Shown: positions 1-9,231 of the stretch, in pieces
How positions within the stretch are numbered: position 1 is the stretch's first letter
Layout: each line of letters opens with the position of its first letter
Origin: Perlabentimonas sp034003245
GTDB taxonomy: Bacteria > Bacteroidota > Bacteroidia > Bacteroidales > Tenuifilaceae
DNA length: 64,000 nt
Direction of reading: 5' to 3'
Assembly: GCA_034003245.1 (NCBI GenBank)
Contig: JAVEYY010000004.1
Span: forward strand, 1-64,000
The notes under the pieces: model-generated
Databases searched by the model: none
Seen by the model: the letters and a program-made list of their open reading frames with translations, nothing else
What the model was told of the DNA's origin: nothing
Made by a program: the position numbers and the translations under genes

Positions 1-69
1 AATTCTCCTGAAATGTTGAATGCAACTGTTCTCATCAGGATGCTGCTTTACAAAATCTATAAAATTCAT
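1..69 (-). CDS. IS1595-like transposase, N-terminal fragment cut by window edge
   Basis: Reading the minus strand from an ATG at 69 gives 23 residues (beginning MNFIDFVKQHPDENSCIQHF) that run off the left edge. The pattern of a short hydrophobic start, FPDE/HPDE and a Cys-x3-Phe resembles the N-terminus of IS1595/ISXO2-type transposases just before their zinc-ribbon. Only the first 23 residues are visible, so the family call is tentative. It lies next to a prophage tail fragment and could mark the edge of a mobile region. Whether the gene is intact cannot be judged here. Confidence 0.45.
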   Translation of the reverse strand, partial: MNFIDFVKQHPDENSCIQHFRRI

Positions 70-267
70 TTTCAATATATTTTGTACAAATATAATAATT
101 TAGGCACATTAGCGGATAATCATAATACTTAATATATAAATATTTGTTTTTGATGTTATAAGTATATTTCAATATTTGCCTTTAACCATATTTGTAAATA
201 TAAATATACATAAGGTTAAAGGGCAAGATGTATTAATTGGGTCCAATAAATTGATTTATCGAACATG
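70..267. other. AT-rich gap without recognisable gene
   Basis: No credible reading frame. The sequence is strongly AT-rich and may include the left end of the transposase element, but no terminal inverted repeat could be recognised. Confidence 0.5.
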
Positions 268-292
268 AGTGTTTCATAATGAAACACTTTTT
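268..292 (+). terminator. rho-independent terminator-like hairpin
   Basis: Perfect 10-bp arms AGTGTTTCAT / ATGAAACACT around a single A, followed by TTTTTC. Oriented for + strand transcripts, although no + strand gene is visible upstream in the window; it may belong to a gene that has been deleted. Confidence 0.55.
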
Positions 293-328
293 CTATAGAC
301 TTTCAACCCACCTTTCACCAAACAGTGT

Positions 329-358
329 AACCTTCCTCCATTTGGAGGAAGGTTTTTT
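329..358 (+). terminator. rho-independent terminator
   Basis: Stem CCTTCCTCC / GGAGGAAGG with loop ATTT, then six T. This is the second terminator-like hairpin within 90 bp, again with no visible + strand gene to serve. Confidence 0.7.
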
Positions 359-476
359 AATTGATATGCATTACTTATTAGTTGATGACAATTCGCTCTG
401 TTTCCTTTCATCAGTGGTTCTTGCCAGTGGGCATTTGTCGATTTTGAAGCCGTTTCAATGTCAGGAATTTTCAACA

Positions 477-517
477 CAGGGTTCAGTTGGTAAGCATTGC
501 TTAACAACTGAACCCTG
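477..517. repeat. 41-bp near-perfect palindrome
   Basis: Arms of 20 bp (CAGGGTTCAGTTG g TAAGCA against TGCTTA a CAACTGAACCCTG) with one internal mismatch and a one-base centre. It is followed by TATTTTAT, so it could act as a weak terminator or as a binding or recombination site. A degenerate relative of its centre (ATGCATTACTTATTAGTTGAT) occurs at about 365-390. Confidence 0.6.
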
Positions 518-616
518 TATTTTATACTCCATTTTGTCACCCTATGTTATCTGTTAACGTGTCCTTTACATCGCTTCTCCTTTAGGCTATTTTTGCCTAA
601 ACTAATTAAAACAGCG

Positions 617-817
617 ATGAGCAAAGAGAAGGAATCAGTATTAGGATTCAGGTGTAGCCAGAAGACTAAGGTCAGAGTTCAGGAATTGGCCGAGCTGAAC
701 AGCTTAACTGTGAGCGACTACTTAAGACTCAATGTTCACCTACTCACAGGTTTCCCCGAACCTGATATATGTAAAAAATCAGATAATCATTCAAATAACA
801 CTAACCCCAAACAATAA
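617..817 (+). CDS. small ribbon-helix-helix-like protein of prophage fragment
   Basis: A 66-residue protein starting MSKEKESVLGF. An upstream TTG at 593 would add eight residues, but the ATG at 617 gives a normal polar start. The middle (about residues 10-45: basic residues, then VQELAELNSLTVSDYLR) has the spacing of a ribbon-helix-helix DNA-binding fold as in Arc or MobC-like proteins; this is inference from pattern only. It ends six bases before the next gene and is probably cotranscribed with it. It could be a phage regulator or a structural accessory. I cannot name the family. Confidence 0.55.
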   Translation: MSKEKESVLGFRCSQKTKVRVQELAELNSLTVSDYLRLNVHLLTGFPEPDICKKSDNHSNNTNPKQ

Positions 818-822
818 TTATT

Positions 823-1467
823 ATGAAAAGCGAAAAACAGATCATCCTAGTGGATGAACTAACCATTAACAGCATTTTTGGGGCTGTTGACAGACTAACT
901 AGTCTCCTAAACGAAGCCAGAGATGCATACTGTAGAATTTTTCCAGATTTTGACATCGATCTATTTATCGGTCTATTCGATGCCAAAAAACCCGAGGTTG
1001 ATATCACCAAACGGTATCTGGTGGAGAGTAATTTCGATTTACCTGGAATTGATTTGGAAAAAGCCCTTACCATTGGCCTAATAAAAGGGCCAGACACCAA
1101 ACCCATAACAGAGTCAATTAGGGTAATAAAGGGTCTGCTTAAGTATTTGCCCGTCCCCGTAACTCCTCTAGATTTCGGGTTGATGTACGATGAGGAGCAT
1201 TCCTTTTTCCCCCGATCCTACCAGGGTAAAACCCTTTTCTTTGAAAAGATCCGCCAGACTTATACTTACACCCCTGAGACAGAAGAAGAACTCGCTTTTA
1301 TTGACGAGTTACAGCGTTTTGCTGAGCTGTTTGTGAAGTTCAAAAAAGATTACTTGATGCTTCCTGAGCACGAAATACCCATGGGGTTATTTTCTCTCAG
1401 GGGCGACAAACTGGCCATAAACCCAAGAGTTTTAAGAAGTTTCAGGCATAGAAGGGGAAGGGATTAA
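823..1467 (+). CDS. prophage protein of unknown function upstream of tape measure
   Basis: A 214-residue soluble protein with no signal peptide or membrane segment. It sits directly before the tape-measure gene, where many tailed phages keep tail-assembly chaperones, but I see no programmed frameshift site and cannot assign that role. The C-terminus is very basic (RSFRHRRGRD). The stop codon lies inside a GC-rich hairpin followed by T residues at 1451-1481, so expression of the downstream gene may be attenuated. Proteins of this size are common but unnamed in prophages of Bacteroidota. Confidence 0.6.
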   Translation: MKSEKQIILVDELTINSIFGAVDRLTSLLNEARDAYCRIFPDFDIDLFIGLFDAKKPEVDITKRYLVESNFDLPGIDLEKALTIGLIKGPDTKPITESIRVIKGLLKYLPVPVTPLDFGLMYDEEHSFFPRSYQGKTLFFEKIRQTYTYTPETEEELAFIDELQRFAELFVKFKKDYLMLPEHEIPMGLFSLRGDKLAINPRVLRSFRHRRGRD

Positions 1468-1481
1468 GCCCCTTCCTTTTT
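1451..1481 (+). terminator. terminator/attenuator overlapping a stop codon
   Basis: Stem GAAGGGG (1451-1457) with CCCCTTC (1469-1475), then CTTTTT. The loop contains the stop codon of the upstream prophage gene. It lies about 30 bp before the tape-measure gene. Confidence 0.6.
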
Positions 1482-1504
1482 AGTAAACCCCAAAAAACAA
1501 AGCA

Positions 1505-3991
1505 ATGGAAACCACAGCAAGAAGCAAGGTTGTTATTGACAACCAGCAGGCCGAGCAGGCTCTAAATGAGCTTACCCAGGAGGCTAAAAAATACAAGCAG
1601 GCAATGTCTGATGCCATAAAGGCGAATGACCTTGGTGCGCACAAAAAGGCCGAACAGCAGTGGAAGTCCACCAACAAGGCAATAAAGAATGCCAGGGTGG
1701 AACTCCAAAGCGTTGACGAGGTAATGAAAAACCTATCTGGTGCAAGCATGAAGCAGCTCCAGGTTGCCAAGAGATCCCTCACGGCAGAACTCAACAAAAT
1801 GACCCGAGGCACTGATGATTACATAAGAAAAAGCAAGCAACTCCAGGATGTAAACAGTGAAATTAAAAAGGTTCGAGGCGAAATGTACGGTGTTTCAGGG
1901 GCAAGTGAGGGTATGTTTGGCAAGTTGCGCAGCGGCTTCATGTGGATGGCTGGGGCAATTGGCGGTTCAATGGCTTTATGGCGTGGGTTTACGTCGATAA
2001 TGAAAAGTACTCAAACAGGTGCCGATTCCCTGGAGCGCACCATGCAGGGGTTAAAGGGTGCTGTTACCGCTTTACAGCAAAGCATCTCCCAGGGCGACTG
2101 GAAAAATCTAATTTCAAATATGCGAAACGGCTATTTAGCTGCAGCAAGTTATGCTGATGCCCTCGACGAGCTGGCCGATCGCACTCGAGCTGTAGATGTT
2201 CGAACTGCAGAACAAAAAGCCGAGATGGAAGAGCTGCGAAACATTATGGCTTCAACTGAGACTGAAACTATTGAGGCTAGGGAAAAGGCTCAGGAAAGAT
2301 ATATGCAGTTGAATAAGGAGATATTGGAAGCCACTAAGCAAAATGCCCACTTGAGGATTAAGGCCGAAAAGGATAACCTCAAAAAACAGCACGGGGTGAA
2401 TGATGAGCAAGTTGAATTGATGATCGACTTTGTTAGGCATTACGATGAATTGTCGGATAAAGAGTTGGCCGCAATAATGAAACTCCAAACAGCCGAAAGC
2501 GACTATCAAGCCACAAGGCAGGCCTTTATTAACAGTCACGAAAGATATCAGAAGGTTGGAGATGATCTAATAAGGATCAGAGGAACCGAGGCAGACTTAA
2601 CAGACAAACAGAGAGAGAAACTTGTTGAGCTAAAGAAACAGCATGAGTCTGAGAGAAATCTTCTGAACGACAAGGCTAAAGCTTATTTGGAGATCACAAA
2701 GGAACTAGACAATTTCTCGGATGATTATAGGGATAACGTCGCACAAGCTCTAAAATCAGTTGCCGATGCCGATGCCCAGTTTGAAAACCTACAGCGCAAT
2801 GCCGTACGCAGGCGTGAGGCCTTGGAGCGTGAGAAGAAACAAAGAGAGAAGGATGCCCAGAATGCTGAGATTGAAGCACTAGAGCAGCAACACCAAAAAG
2901 TATTGCTGGAGATAGATCGTCAGTATGTAGAGGAACACCAGAGTTCAACCCTCCACAAGCAGCAAACAGAGGCTGCAGAATGGGCTTTTCTTGAGGCTCG
3001 GATTGCCATGTACAAGAAGTTTGGCATGGATTCGACCGCCCTAGAAAATGATAGGGTTAAGCAACAAATAAAAGCTTTAGAGACCTTTAGAGCTGAACAA
3101 TTAGTTGTATCTCAAGAGTTAATTAATAAAAACATTGAAGATACCGATGCAGCCATACTTGCAGAGATGGAACTCTATAGTAAGGGTGTTGAAGAGAAGA
3201 GAAAGGCTAACGAAGTGAAGCAGAAACTCGACGAAGAAGCTCTTGCAAACCACCTTCAAACAATGGCTGAATACAAGCAAATTACAGATACACTAGGGGC
3301 CTCAATTGGTAATCTACTTGGTCAAATGGCCACCGATGCTGAAATGACAGCTGCAGATGTTGCTCGTCAACTTATTTTGATTGCCCTGGATTCCTTTCAG
3401 GCTTTTGCTCGTATGGCAATTGCTAAAATTTGGGCTGGTAGTTTATCCAGTGTAGAAAGTATTGCTACGCTCGGAGCTGCTGGTGTGGCTAAGGCAGTTG
3501 CCTTGTCAGCACTTGTTGAAGCTGCTTTTGCTGGTGTAAAGGCGGCTGTTTCTAATGTTGGTCAGCGTTATGCTGGCAAATATGATGTTATTGGTGCTGA
3601 TGATGGCCAGCTATACCGCAATATTCCCTATTCTGGTACAATGAAAACTGGTATTTACAACCGCCCCACCCTGGTAGCCGAGAGAGGTTCTGAATTAATT
3701 GTGGATCACGGAACCCTAAACAATATTAGAGTTAATTTTCCTGATGTATTGCCAAAGATTCAGGCCAGCATGGTTCCTCAGCGTGCTGCAGGGAATGTGA
3801 GTGAAGCTACTAGCAAAGGAGTGAATACATACATTGATGGAGATATGCGGGCAGCGTTTGAACTATTCCTGGATTCGGTCCGGCTTTTCCATCATGACGT
3901 GAAAAGTGGAATCCCGGCCAAGTTAAGCTACAAAGAGCTTTCTCGCGAACAGTCTAAAAATGCCGGAATTACAAATGTTGCTTCAAAATAA
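1505..3991 (+). CDS. phage tail tape measure protein
   Basis: An 828-residue protein with the architecture of tail length-determining (tape measure) proteins: long charged coiled-coil stretches (about residues 1-125 and 230-590), a short hydrophobic segment near residue 150 (WMAGAIGGSMALW) and a long Ala/Gly/Val-rich hydrophobic region at about 600-690, followed by a polar C-terminal domain. In siphophages and myophages this protein spans the tail tube and sets its length. It is followed after 11 bp by a tail/baseplate-like gene, as expected for a tail module. No head, portal, lysis or integrase genes are visible, so this is a fragment of a prophage. The reading frame is intact. Confidence 0.85.
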   Translation: METTARSKVVIDNQQAEQALNELTQEAKKYKQAMSDAIKANDLGAHKKAEQQWKSTNKAIKNARVELQSVDEVMKNLSGASMKQLQVAKRSLTAELNKMTRGTDDYIRKSKQLQDVNSEIKKVRGEMYGVSGASEGMFGKLRSGFMWMAGAIGGSMALWRGFTSIMKSTQTGADSLERTMQGLKGAVTALQQSISQGDWKNLISNMRNGYLAAASYADALDELADRTRAVDVRTAEQKAEMEELRNIMASTETETIEAREKAQERYMQLNKEILEATKQNAHLRIKAEKDNLKKQHGVNDEQVELMIDFVRHYDELSDKELAAIMKLQTAESDYQATRQAFINSHERYQKVGDDLIRIRGTEADLTDKQREKLVELKKQHESERNLLNDKAKAYLEITKELDNFSDDYRDNVAQALKSVADADAQFENLQRNAVRRREALEREKKQREKDAQNAEIEALEQQHQKVLLEIDRQYVEEHQSSTLHKQQTEAAEWAFLEARIAMYKKFGMDSTALENDRVKQQIKALETFRAEQLVVSQELINKNIEDTDAAILAEMELYSKGVEEKRKANEVKQKLDEEALANHLQTMAEYKQITDTLGASIGNLLGQMATDAEMTAADVARQLILIALDSFQAFARMAIAKIWAGSLSSVESIATLGAAGVAKAVALSALVEAAFAGVKAAVSNVGQRYAGKYDVIGADDGQLYRNIPYSGTMKTGIYNRPTLVAERGSELIVDHGTLNNIRVNFPDVLPKIQASMVPQRAAGNVSEATSKGVNTYIDGDMRAAFELFLDSVRLFHHDVKSGIPAKLSYKELSREQSKNAGITNVASK

Positions 3992-4002
3992 CAAACTACA
4001 TT

Positions 4003-5943
4003 ATGGAAATTAAAACTCCAAATGGCAACCTACTTATAGGGGAAAATACCACCATAAGCTTGCAGTTAACTAATCCTATGTTTAACGAGCGCGGTAGTTG
4101 TAGTATGCCATTTAGCGTACCCTGGTGTGAGCACAACCTAAGCATACTCGGGCACCCGGAACAGGTAAGTAAGGCTACACTGCATAAAAAAACAGTGGAG
4201 TGTACCATAAAGGCAGCAGGCCTTAACGAAAAGGGTTTGCTCATGATTGTGGGCATTGAGGAGGGCGCGGCCATAGAGCTAGCTTTTTTAACCCGTGAAG
4301 CCCTCTTTTACAAGTGGGCAAAGGAGACCATGCTGCCGGAAATCAGCTTCCCTGATGGCATGTTTCTGGATGCCTACGGAAACATTGGATTTTCACTGGT
4401 AAAAAACCATGCCAACCAGCCTTACCCCAACAGCCTTTTTGCCCTTTTCCCTGTTGTTGTTGGTGATGAAGGGGACTATAATTATCTAGGCTTTCAGAAA
4501 CCCGCTGCACAGTACCAGCAGAATTACAGCAAGCCTTCAAATGGATTCAAGCGATTTCTAAACAACTGGAATTACGGCTTTAACCATGTGGATGAGGGAA
4601 ATTTCACCATGTGGGAGCGATCCCGACAGGGCATTAGGGCTCATAAGGATTACGCCCCTTTTCTTTACGTGAATGCATTGCTACACTTTATATTCGGCAG
4701 CGCAGGCTTTCGGCTATCCAAAAACGACATGGAATCTATTCCAGAACTCAATAGGCTTTGCATCCTTAACCAGGCCACCTATGCCATTAACGACAATAAA
4801 CTTAACTGGGATCTGCTGGTTCCAAACATAACGGTAATGGATTTCATTAACTCTATCATTGCAAAGTTTAATTTAGTGTTGACAATAAACCCAGCTGAGA
4901 GATCAGCACAACTCTTGTTTATTGATAGTATACTTTCCTCACCCCCGGTTTCTAAAGTGTGGGGGAGTGTGATCGTATCACAGGTTGAACCTCGCCAGGT
5001 TTCCATATCGCACAAAACCATTAGCGATGACCTTGTGAAAGAGAGTGAGAAAAGGCTTGGTGAAATTGCTCACTTAGAAATGGAAGCCCAAACCGTAAAT
5101 GAAAGTTTCGACTTCGATTTTTCGCCTGTTGCTGGTTACACTAACGACGAAAATACTCCAAATCGAGTTGAGTTTTACCCAGCATCCCAGTATCTTTTCG
5201 GAGTTATGGTTAAACAAAACACAACCGATGAGCCTTACGACTTTGAACTTAGCCGGATCAAAATTGGCTGCCTTTCGCACCAGCGCGAGGTGAAGGGCGA
5301 AAATGTGCTTAAGTATGAATCAGAAGCGGCCTACCCAGGAATAGCCAGCGCAACTGTTCCAGCCTATGTATGGAGGCAAGGAGGTTATCCCAGTTCCGAC
5401 TATATTCGTTGGAACAACGGCGTATTATTTGCCCCTCGATTTATGATCGAAAGCGAGGGGAAAGAAGGATTCTTTAAGGATTTTGAGAATATCAAAAGAA
5501 AAGACTTCCCATTGGTGCTTTGTATTTATAGGGGAAAACTGCTCGGGCGATTTGTGGATATGAGCCCTCCTGCAGACTATCCATTAAATAGCAACGCTCG
5601 ACAGCCTTTTGGTTCGGCCTTTCCATTTGATCGAGATGGGGTTCTGCTAAGTAATAGCGATGAGCCAGATGTATACCCCGATACATTATCTCTTCAAACA
5701 GAGGGGGAGAATGGCCTTGTAGAGCGTTTCTTTAAGCATACCATTTTTTTCTATGAACAAAGTTGTCTCCCTGTCACCGTCTCCCATTTCGAACACCATA
5801 AGTTTACTTCTCCACGTTTTACTGACAAGTTGCTTATTGATGGGGTTTCTCTATTCCTTAATTCGGTAGACCTGGAAATTTCATTAGGGGGCTGCAGGGT
5901 AGTCGAGGTTAAAGGCTTAACGGCAAAGCCTTTAGTTAATTAG
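4003..5943 (+). CDS. prophage tail/baseplate-like protein
   Basis: A 646-residue protein placed immediately after the tape measure gene, the usual position of distal tail or baseplate hub proteins. The N-terminus (MEIKTPNGNLLIGENTTISL, with NPMFNERGSCSMPFSVPW shortly after) looks like a beta-rich domain met in tail proteins of Bacteroidota prophages. There is no signal peptide. The assignment rests mainly on position and on length; receptor binding, hub or tail-tip roles cannot be told apart. The gene is intact, but the tail operon stops here because the next sequence is a degraded transposase, so downstream tail-fibre genes have been lost. Confidence 0.65.
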   Translation: MEIKTPNGNLLIGENTTISLQLTNPMFNERGSCSMPFSVPWCEHNLSILGHPEQVSKATLHKKTVECTIKAAGLNEKGLLMIVGIEEGAAIELAFLTREALFYKWAKETMLPEISFPDGMFLDAYGNIGFSLVKNHANQPYPNSLFALFPVVVGDEGDYNYLGFQKPAAQYQQNYSKPSNGFKRFLNNWNYGFNHVDEGNFTMWERSRQGIRAHKDYAPFLYVNALLHFIFGSAGFRLSKNDMESIPELNRLCILNQATYAINDNKLNWDLLVPNITVMDFINSIIAKFNLVLTINPAERSAQLLFIDSILSSPPVSKVWGSVIVSQVEPRQVSISHKTISDDLVKESEKRLGEIAHLEMEAQTVNESFDFDFSPVAGYTNDENTPNRVEFYPASQYLFGVMVKQNTTDEPYDFELSRIKIGCLSHQREVKGENVLKYESEAAYPGIASATVPAYVWRQGGYPSSDYIRWNNGVLFAPRFMIESEGKEGFFKDFENIKRKDFPLVLCIYRGKLLGRFVDMSPPADYPLNSNARQPFGSAFPFDRDGVLLSNSDEPDVYPDTLSLQTEGENGLVERFFKHTIFFYEQSCLPVTVSHFEHHKFTSPRFTDKLLIDGVSLFLNSVDLEISLGGCRVVEVKGLTAKPLVN

Positions 5944-5992
5944 TCGAACGAAAAAAAACCTATTTTTCAACAAGCAAAATATCGCCTTATTT

Positions 5993-6740
5993 TTAAGAGA
6001 CCCACACACTCAAGCATAGTGGCAAAAATATCCATGCTCCAGCGATTAGAAGCTGGAGCATTTTTCTTAGATTAAATCCCGTTGCTGCTAGTATTGTATT
6101 GAACTCATCGCTTTCCTCATCCAGTAGAAAGTTGCGCCACATCCTGTGATCCCGCTTCAGATGTCCAATAACTGGTTATATTCCCACCCTTGCCCAAAAT
6201 TGGTTTCTTGTTTTTTTGGAGCAGGTACCGACTAACTGAAGCGAAAAGCCTGGCCGGGAAGAGGATCTTAACGCCCTCTACGGTTTTTCGACCTCTGTAC
6301 CCACTGTCTACAATGCCACGCCGAGGCATTTTCCAGGTTAGCCTTTCTACCTGTTTAAACTGCGGGGGTAATGTGTCGCCATCGTAGATGTTCTCTGTTA
6401 ATGCCATTGCCCCAACAATAACCCCAGACTTCTTTGTTTTTACAATTGAACTTTTATTGTCAGATTCATACCTCTTGGCTTCCTTTCCTTTGGCTATGCA
6501 TTTTACGTGCGGTTGGTGGATGCTGTAAACCTTGTTCCTCCCATCCTTTCATTGTGTCAGAATGGTGTCAAAAATGGTGAAAAGTTTTGAGTACTGTGGC
6601 CTCTGACCTTCATCCAGCTTGCGATAAAGATCCCTGGAAATCTTACCCGCAATTACCTTGATGCGGCGGGGTGCTGCTTTGGCTTTCTTCTTGCTCTTAG
6701 GGTGACTATGGAACCGCTGGTCTATCATCAACCAACACCC
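5993..6740 (-). pseudogene. degraded IS5-family transposase
   Basis: Minus-strand pieces of one DDE transposase lie in order but in different frames. About 6728-6552 carries QRFHSHPKSK and RRIKVIAGK. The same frame continues through an in-frame TGA (6549-6551) into VYSIHQPHVKCIAKGKEAKR and then DGDTLPPQFKQVERLT, RGIVDSGYRGRKTVEGVK. The C-terminal PVIGHLKRDHRMWRNFL and ILAATGFNLRKM is found in another frame near 6065-6180, so there is a frameshift around 6180. Upstream VLVDD is also out of frame with QRF, giving a second frameshift near 6728. The N-terminal part is absent. Motifs match IS5-group transposases, which cut and paste DNA with a DDE active site; this copy cannot be functional. Confidence 0.85.
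6035..6065 (+). terminator. possible terminator downstream of prophage tail genes
   Basis: Perfect 9-bp stem TGCTCCAGC / GCTGGAGCA followed by TTTTTCTT, about 90 bp after the last tail gene. It overlaps the antisense C-terminal end of the broken transposase, so it may be an accident of that coding sequence that now serves as terminator. Confidence 0.5.
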
Positions 6741-7587
6741 TTATAAATACTATAGGGGCGTTGCATTGTGGTATTCTGTGGTTGTTTTATCCTAAAGGCT
6801 TATAACCTAGGTTCAGGCAATAGATACATTAACCCGCAATAAACACTCAATTATAATACTTGCCTATGAGCAATGTCATTTAATACTTTTCCGATGAATC
6901 TTTTGCTGCACAATTGCAGTGTTGTAATATAAACTAGTCTTCATTCTTATTTATTGATGATAATAATACCTACTATGCATCTTCCCCTTGGCTTACAGTG
7001 ATACTGCATAAGTAACTAAGCCCCAGCATATATGGCAAAAACATACGCGCTCCGCTGCAAAACCTTCTCAGCACAGCGAAGGGTTCTTAGGCATATAGTT
7101 GTATAAAATATCTTTGGAGCAAAGTCTAATATCCAGTAAAACAGGGATATAAAAATATTTTTGTGTCATTTTTATGCGTTTTTTTTCACTGCATATAATC
7201 TAAATATCTTTATTTCAGGGTATTTAGTAAAATGTCATATGTTTTGCTTTAATTAAAGGCAGTGTTTATTGGTAATTTCAAAGGACTATGAGAACAAGGA
7301 ATTTGCTATTCTTTTGAAAAATCATAAAAATCTAAGATGGGTAAGTGAACAAAAACAACTTCAATTGCATTCATCGCAAGCATTTTGATAACAAAAATTA
7401 GCAGAAAATCTATATTGAACAGTGTAATTGTTCAAATTGTTTGAGTGTATTTAATTCACAAAAACAATTGCTAATTTTGTAGTTAGTACTATTTCAAATA
7501 ACTCTCTTTTGTCTTAGTTTATAATTATAAATATATAACAAACAGGTATACAGTAACTTAAACGAGTCCCATGAGAGGCTCAGTAAC
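6741..7587. other. long AT-rich non-coding stretch
   Basis: About 850 bp without a credible gene on either strand and without a recognised RNA. It probably includes remains of the mobile region's edge. One GC-richer patch near 7050-7100 has no pairing partner that I can identify. Confidence 0.5.
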
Positions 7588-7608
7588 AAGGTAGCCAAAG
7601 GCTACCTT
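7588..7608 (+). promoter_or_regulatory. hairpin just upstream of cinA
   Basis: Perfect 9-bp stem AAGGTAGCC / GGCTACCTT with loop AAA, then TTAAAATTTTT, ending 14 bp before the cinA ATG. It could terminate read-through from the mobile region or be a 5' UTR structure. Confidence 0.5.
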
Positions 7609-7622
7609 TAAAATTTTTGGTT

Positions 7623-8885
7623 ATGGATGCAGCACTACTTACCATTGGCGAGGAGATTCTTATAGGTCAAATTGTTGATACCAATTCAGCCTGGATGGCC
7701 AGCGAACTGAACCGGATTGGGGTTCGTGTTCGCCAAATTGTTTCCATATCCGATACCAGTGAGGAAATAAAAAGTACAATAAATCAACTCCTTAAGAATT
7801 TCGATATTGTTCTTGCTACAGGTGGCCTTGGCCCAACTAGCGATGATATAACGAAGCAAACGCTTTGTGATTTCTTTGATGCCAAGCTGGTTTCACATAC
7901 GAATACTCTTGAGCATATTCGCACCATTTTTGCCACAAGGGGTTTGCCATTAACCGATTTGAATGCCAAGCAAGCAGAGGTGCCCGATAATTGCGAGGTG
8001 CTGTTTAACAGATTAGGCACTGCACCTGGGATGTGGTTTAATGTAAACAGTAAGATACTCGTTTCCATGCCTGGCGTTCCATTTGAGATGAAGGCAATTA
8101 TGGAGGAGTATATCTTACCTCGCTTAAGTGCTCTATCTGGCACCGATAGCATTGTTCATAGAACTGTCCATACCTTTGGGGTTCCCGAATCGTTTTTGGC
8201 ACAAAAACTCGCCGATTGGGAGGTTAGTTTACCAACCGATATAAAATTAGCCTACTTGCCTAGTCCCATTTCTATCCGTTTAAGGCTCTCATCATCAGGG
8301 AAAAATAAGGAACTAATAGAACAGACAATTGAGGGTCAAATCAGAAAACTAAACCAAATCATTCCTGAGATTATTTTTGGCTACGATACTGACTCCATGG
8401 CATCGGTAGTTGCCGATTTACTAATTGAAAATGGTGCAACTCTTTCGCTAGCCGAAAGTTGTACCGGTGGCACAATTGCACACCTGATTACTCAATTGCC
8501 CGGCTCGTCGGCATACTTTACCGGAGGCGTTGTGGCGTACTCAAATGAGGTGAAGATTACACAGCTGGGAGTGAACCCCGATGTGATATCAAATTATGGA
8601 GCTGTTAGCCAACCGGTGGTTGAGGCAATGGCAACTGGTATTAGGGCAAAGTTAAACACCGACTACGCTATTGCCACATCGGGCATTGCAGGGCCCTCTG
8701 GGGCAACCCCAGAAAAACCGGTTGGCACTGTTTGGGTATCAGTAGCATCGTCAATAGCCACAGTTAGCCAGCAATTTAATTTGGGTGGCGATCGCGAGAG
8801 GGTAATTCTTCGTAGCTCTGTATCGGCGCTTAATATGTTAAGGCTATTGATACTTAGTGAGAAAAAAAATGCAGGGAAAGGTTAA
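7623..8885 (+). CDS. cinA: CinA family nicotinamide-nucleotide amidohydrolase
   Basis: A 420-residue protein of normal CinA length. The N-terminal half is a molybdopterin-binding (MoCF/COG1058) domain, with LLTIGEEILIGQIVDTNSAW at the start and LATGGLGPTSDD near residue 70. The C-terminal half (from about residue 255) is the NMN amidohydrolase domain with LAESCTGGTIAHLI and ATSGIAGPSGATPEKPVGTV. CinA enzymes hydrolyse NMN or pyrophosphate bonds of ADP-ribose in NAD recycling. The ATG at 7623 is preferred over a TTG six bases earlier. It stands alone: a hairpin precedes it, and rpmB follows behind its own promoter. Identification is firm. Confidence 0.95.
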   Translation: MDAALLTIGEEILIGQIVDTNSAWMASELNRIGVRVRQIVSISDTSEEIKSTINQLLKNFDIVLATGGLGPTSDDITKQTLCDFFDAKLVSHTNTLEHIRTIFATRGLPLTDLNAKQAEVPDNCEVLFNRLGTAPGMWFNVNSKILVSMPGVPFEMKAIMEEYILPRLSALSGTDSIVHRTVHTFGVPESFLAQKLADWEVSLPTDIKLAYLPSPISIRLRLSSSGKNKELIEQTIEGQIRKLNQIIPEIIFGYDTDSMASVVADLLIENGATLSLAESCTGGTIAHLITQLPGSSAYFTGGVVAYSNEVKITQLGVNPDVISNYGAVSQPVVEAMATGIRAKLNTDYAIATSGIAGPSGATPEKPVGTVWVSVASSIATVSQQFNLGGDRERVILRSSVSALNMLRLLILSEKKNAGKG

Positions 8886-8901
8886 TTTTTTTTCGAAATA
8901 C

Positions 8902-8933
8902 TTTGGATATTTCAATAAAAATAGCGTCCTTTG
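8902..8933 (+). promoter_or_regulatory. Bacteroidota-type promoter for rpmB operon
   Basis: TTTG (8902-8905), 20 bp, then GTCCTTTG (8926-8933), close to the TTTG-N19/20-TAnnTTTG consensus; the TA of the -7 box is not conserved. It leaves a leader of roughly 40 bases before rpmB. Confidence 0.45.
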
Positions 8934-8977
8934 CACACTGTTTTGAAAATCATACAAATCCAAAATACACAGGAGAG

Positions 8978-9220
8978 ATGTCACGAATTTGTCAGATTAC
9001 CGGAAAGCGATTAATGGTTGGGAATAACGTTTCTCACTCTAACAAGAAGACCAAGAGAAGATTCTACCCAAACGTAATGAATAAAAGATTCTTCCTCGAG
9101 GAGGAGAATCGCTGGGTTACCCTTAAGGTATCCGCAGCAGGAATTCGCACAATTAACAAGAAAGGTCTTAAAGACGCCCTTAAGGAAGCCCAGGGAAAAG
9201 GTCTAATTAACATCTACTAA
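8978..9220 (+). CDS. rpmB: 50S ribosomal protein L28
   Basis: An 80-residue bL28 starting MSRICQITGKRLMVGNNVSH, followed by the typical NKKTKRRFYPN and a C-terminal RTINKKGLKDAL. The frame is open further upstream, but the family start is the ATG at 8978, preceded by AGGAGAG. It is the first gene of a three-gene ribosomal operon (rpmB, rpmG, DUF4295) with 11-bp spacing, a fixed order in Bacteroidota. The protein binds 23S rRNA in the large subunit. Confidence 0.97.
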   Translation: MSRICQITGKRLMVGNNVSHSNKKTKRRFYPNVMNKRFFLEEENRWVTLKVSAAGIRTINKKGLKDALKEAQGKGLINIY

Positions 9221-9231
9221 AGCATACTGCA

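Noticed and set aside
274..540. 88-codon minus-strand open frame with a repeated QLxSNAYQL phrase
   Set aside because: The repeat arises from the palindrome at 477-517 and its relative near 370; the frame covers two terminator hairpins and has no gene-like start.
7020..7110. Possible structured RNA in the GC-richer patch upstream of cinA
   Set aside because: No consistent stem of more than a few pairs could be drawn and no known RNA signature is present.
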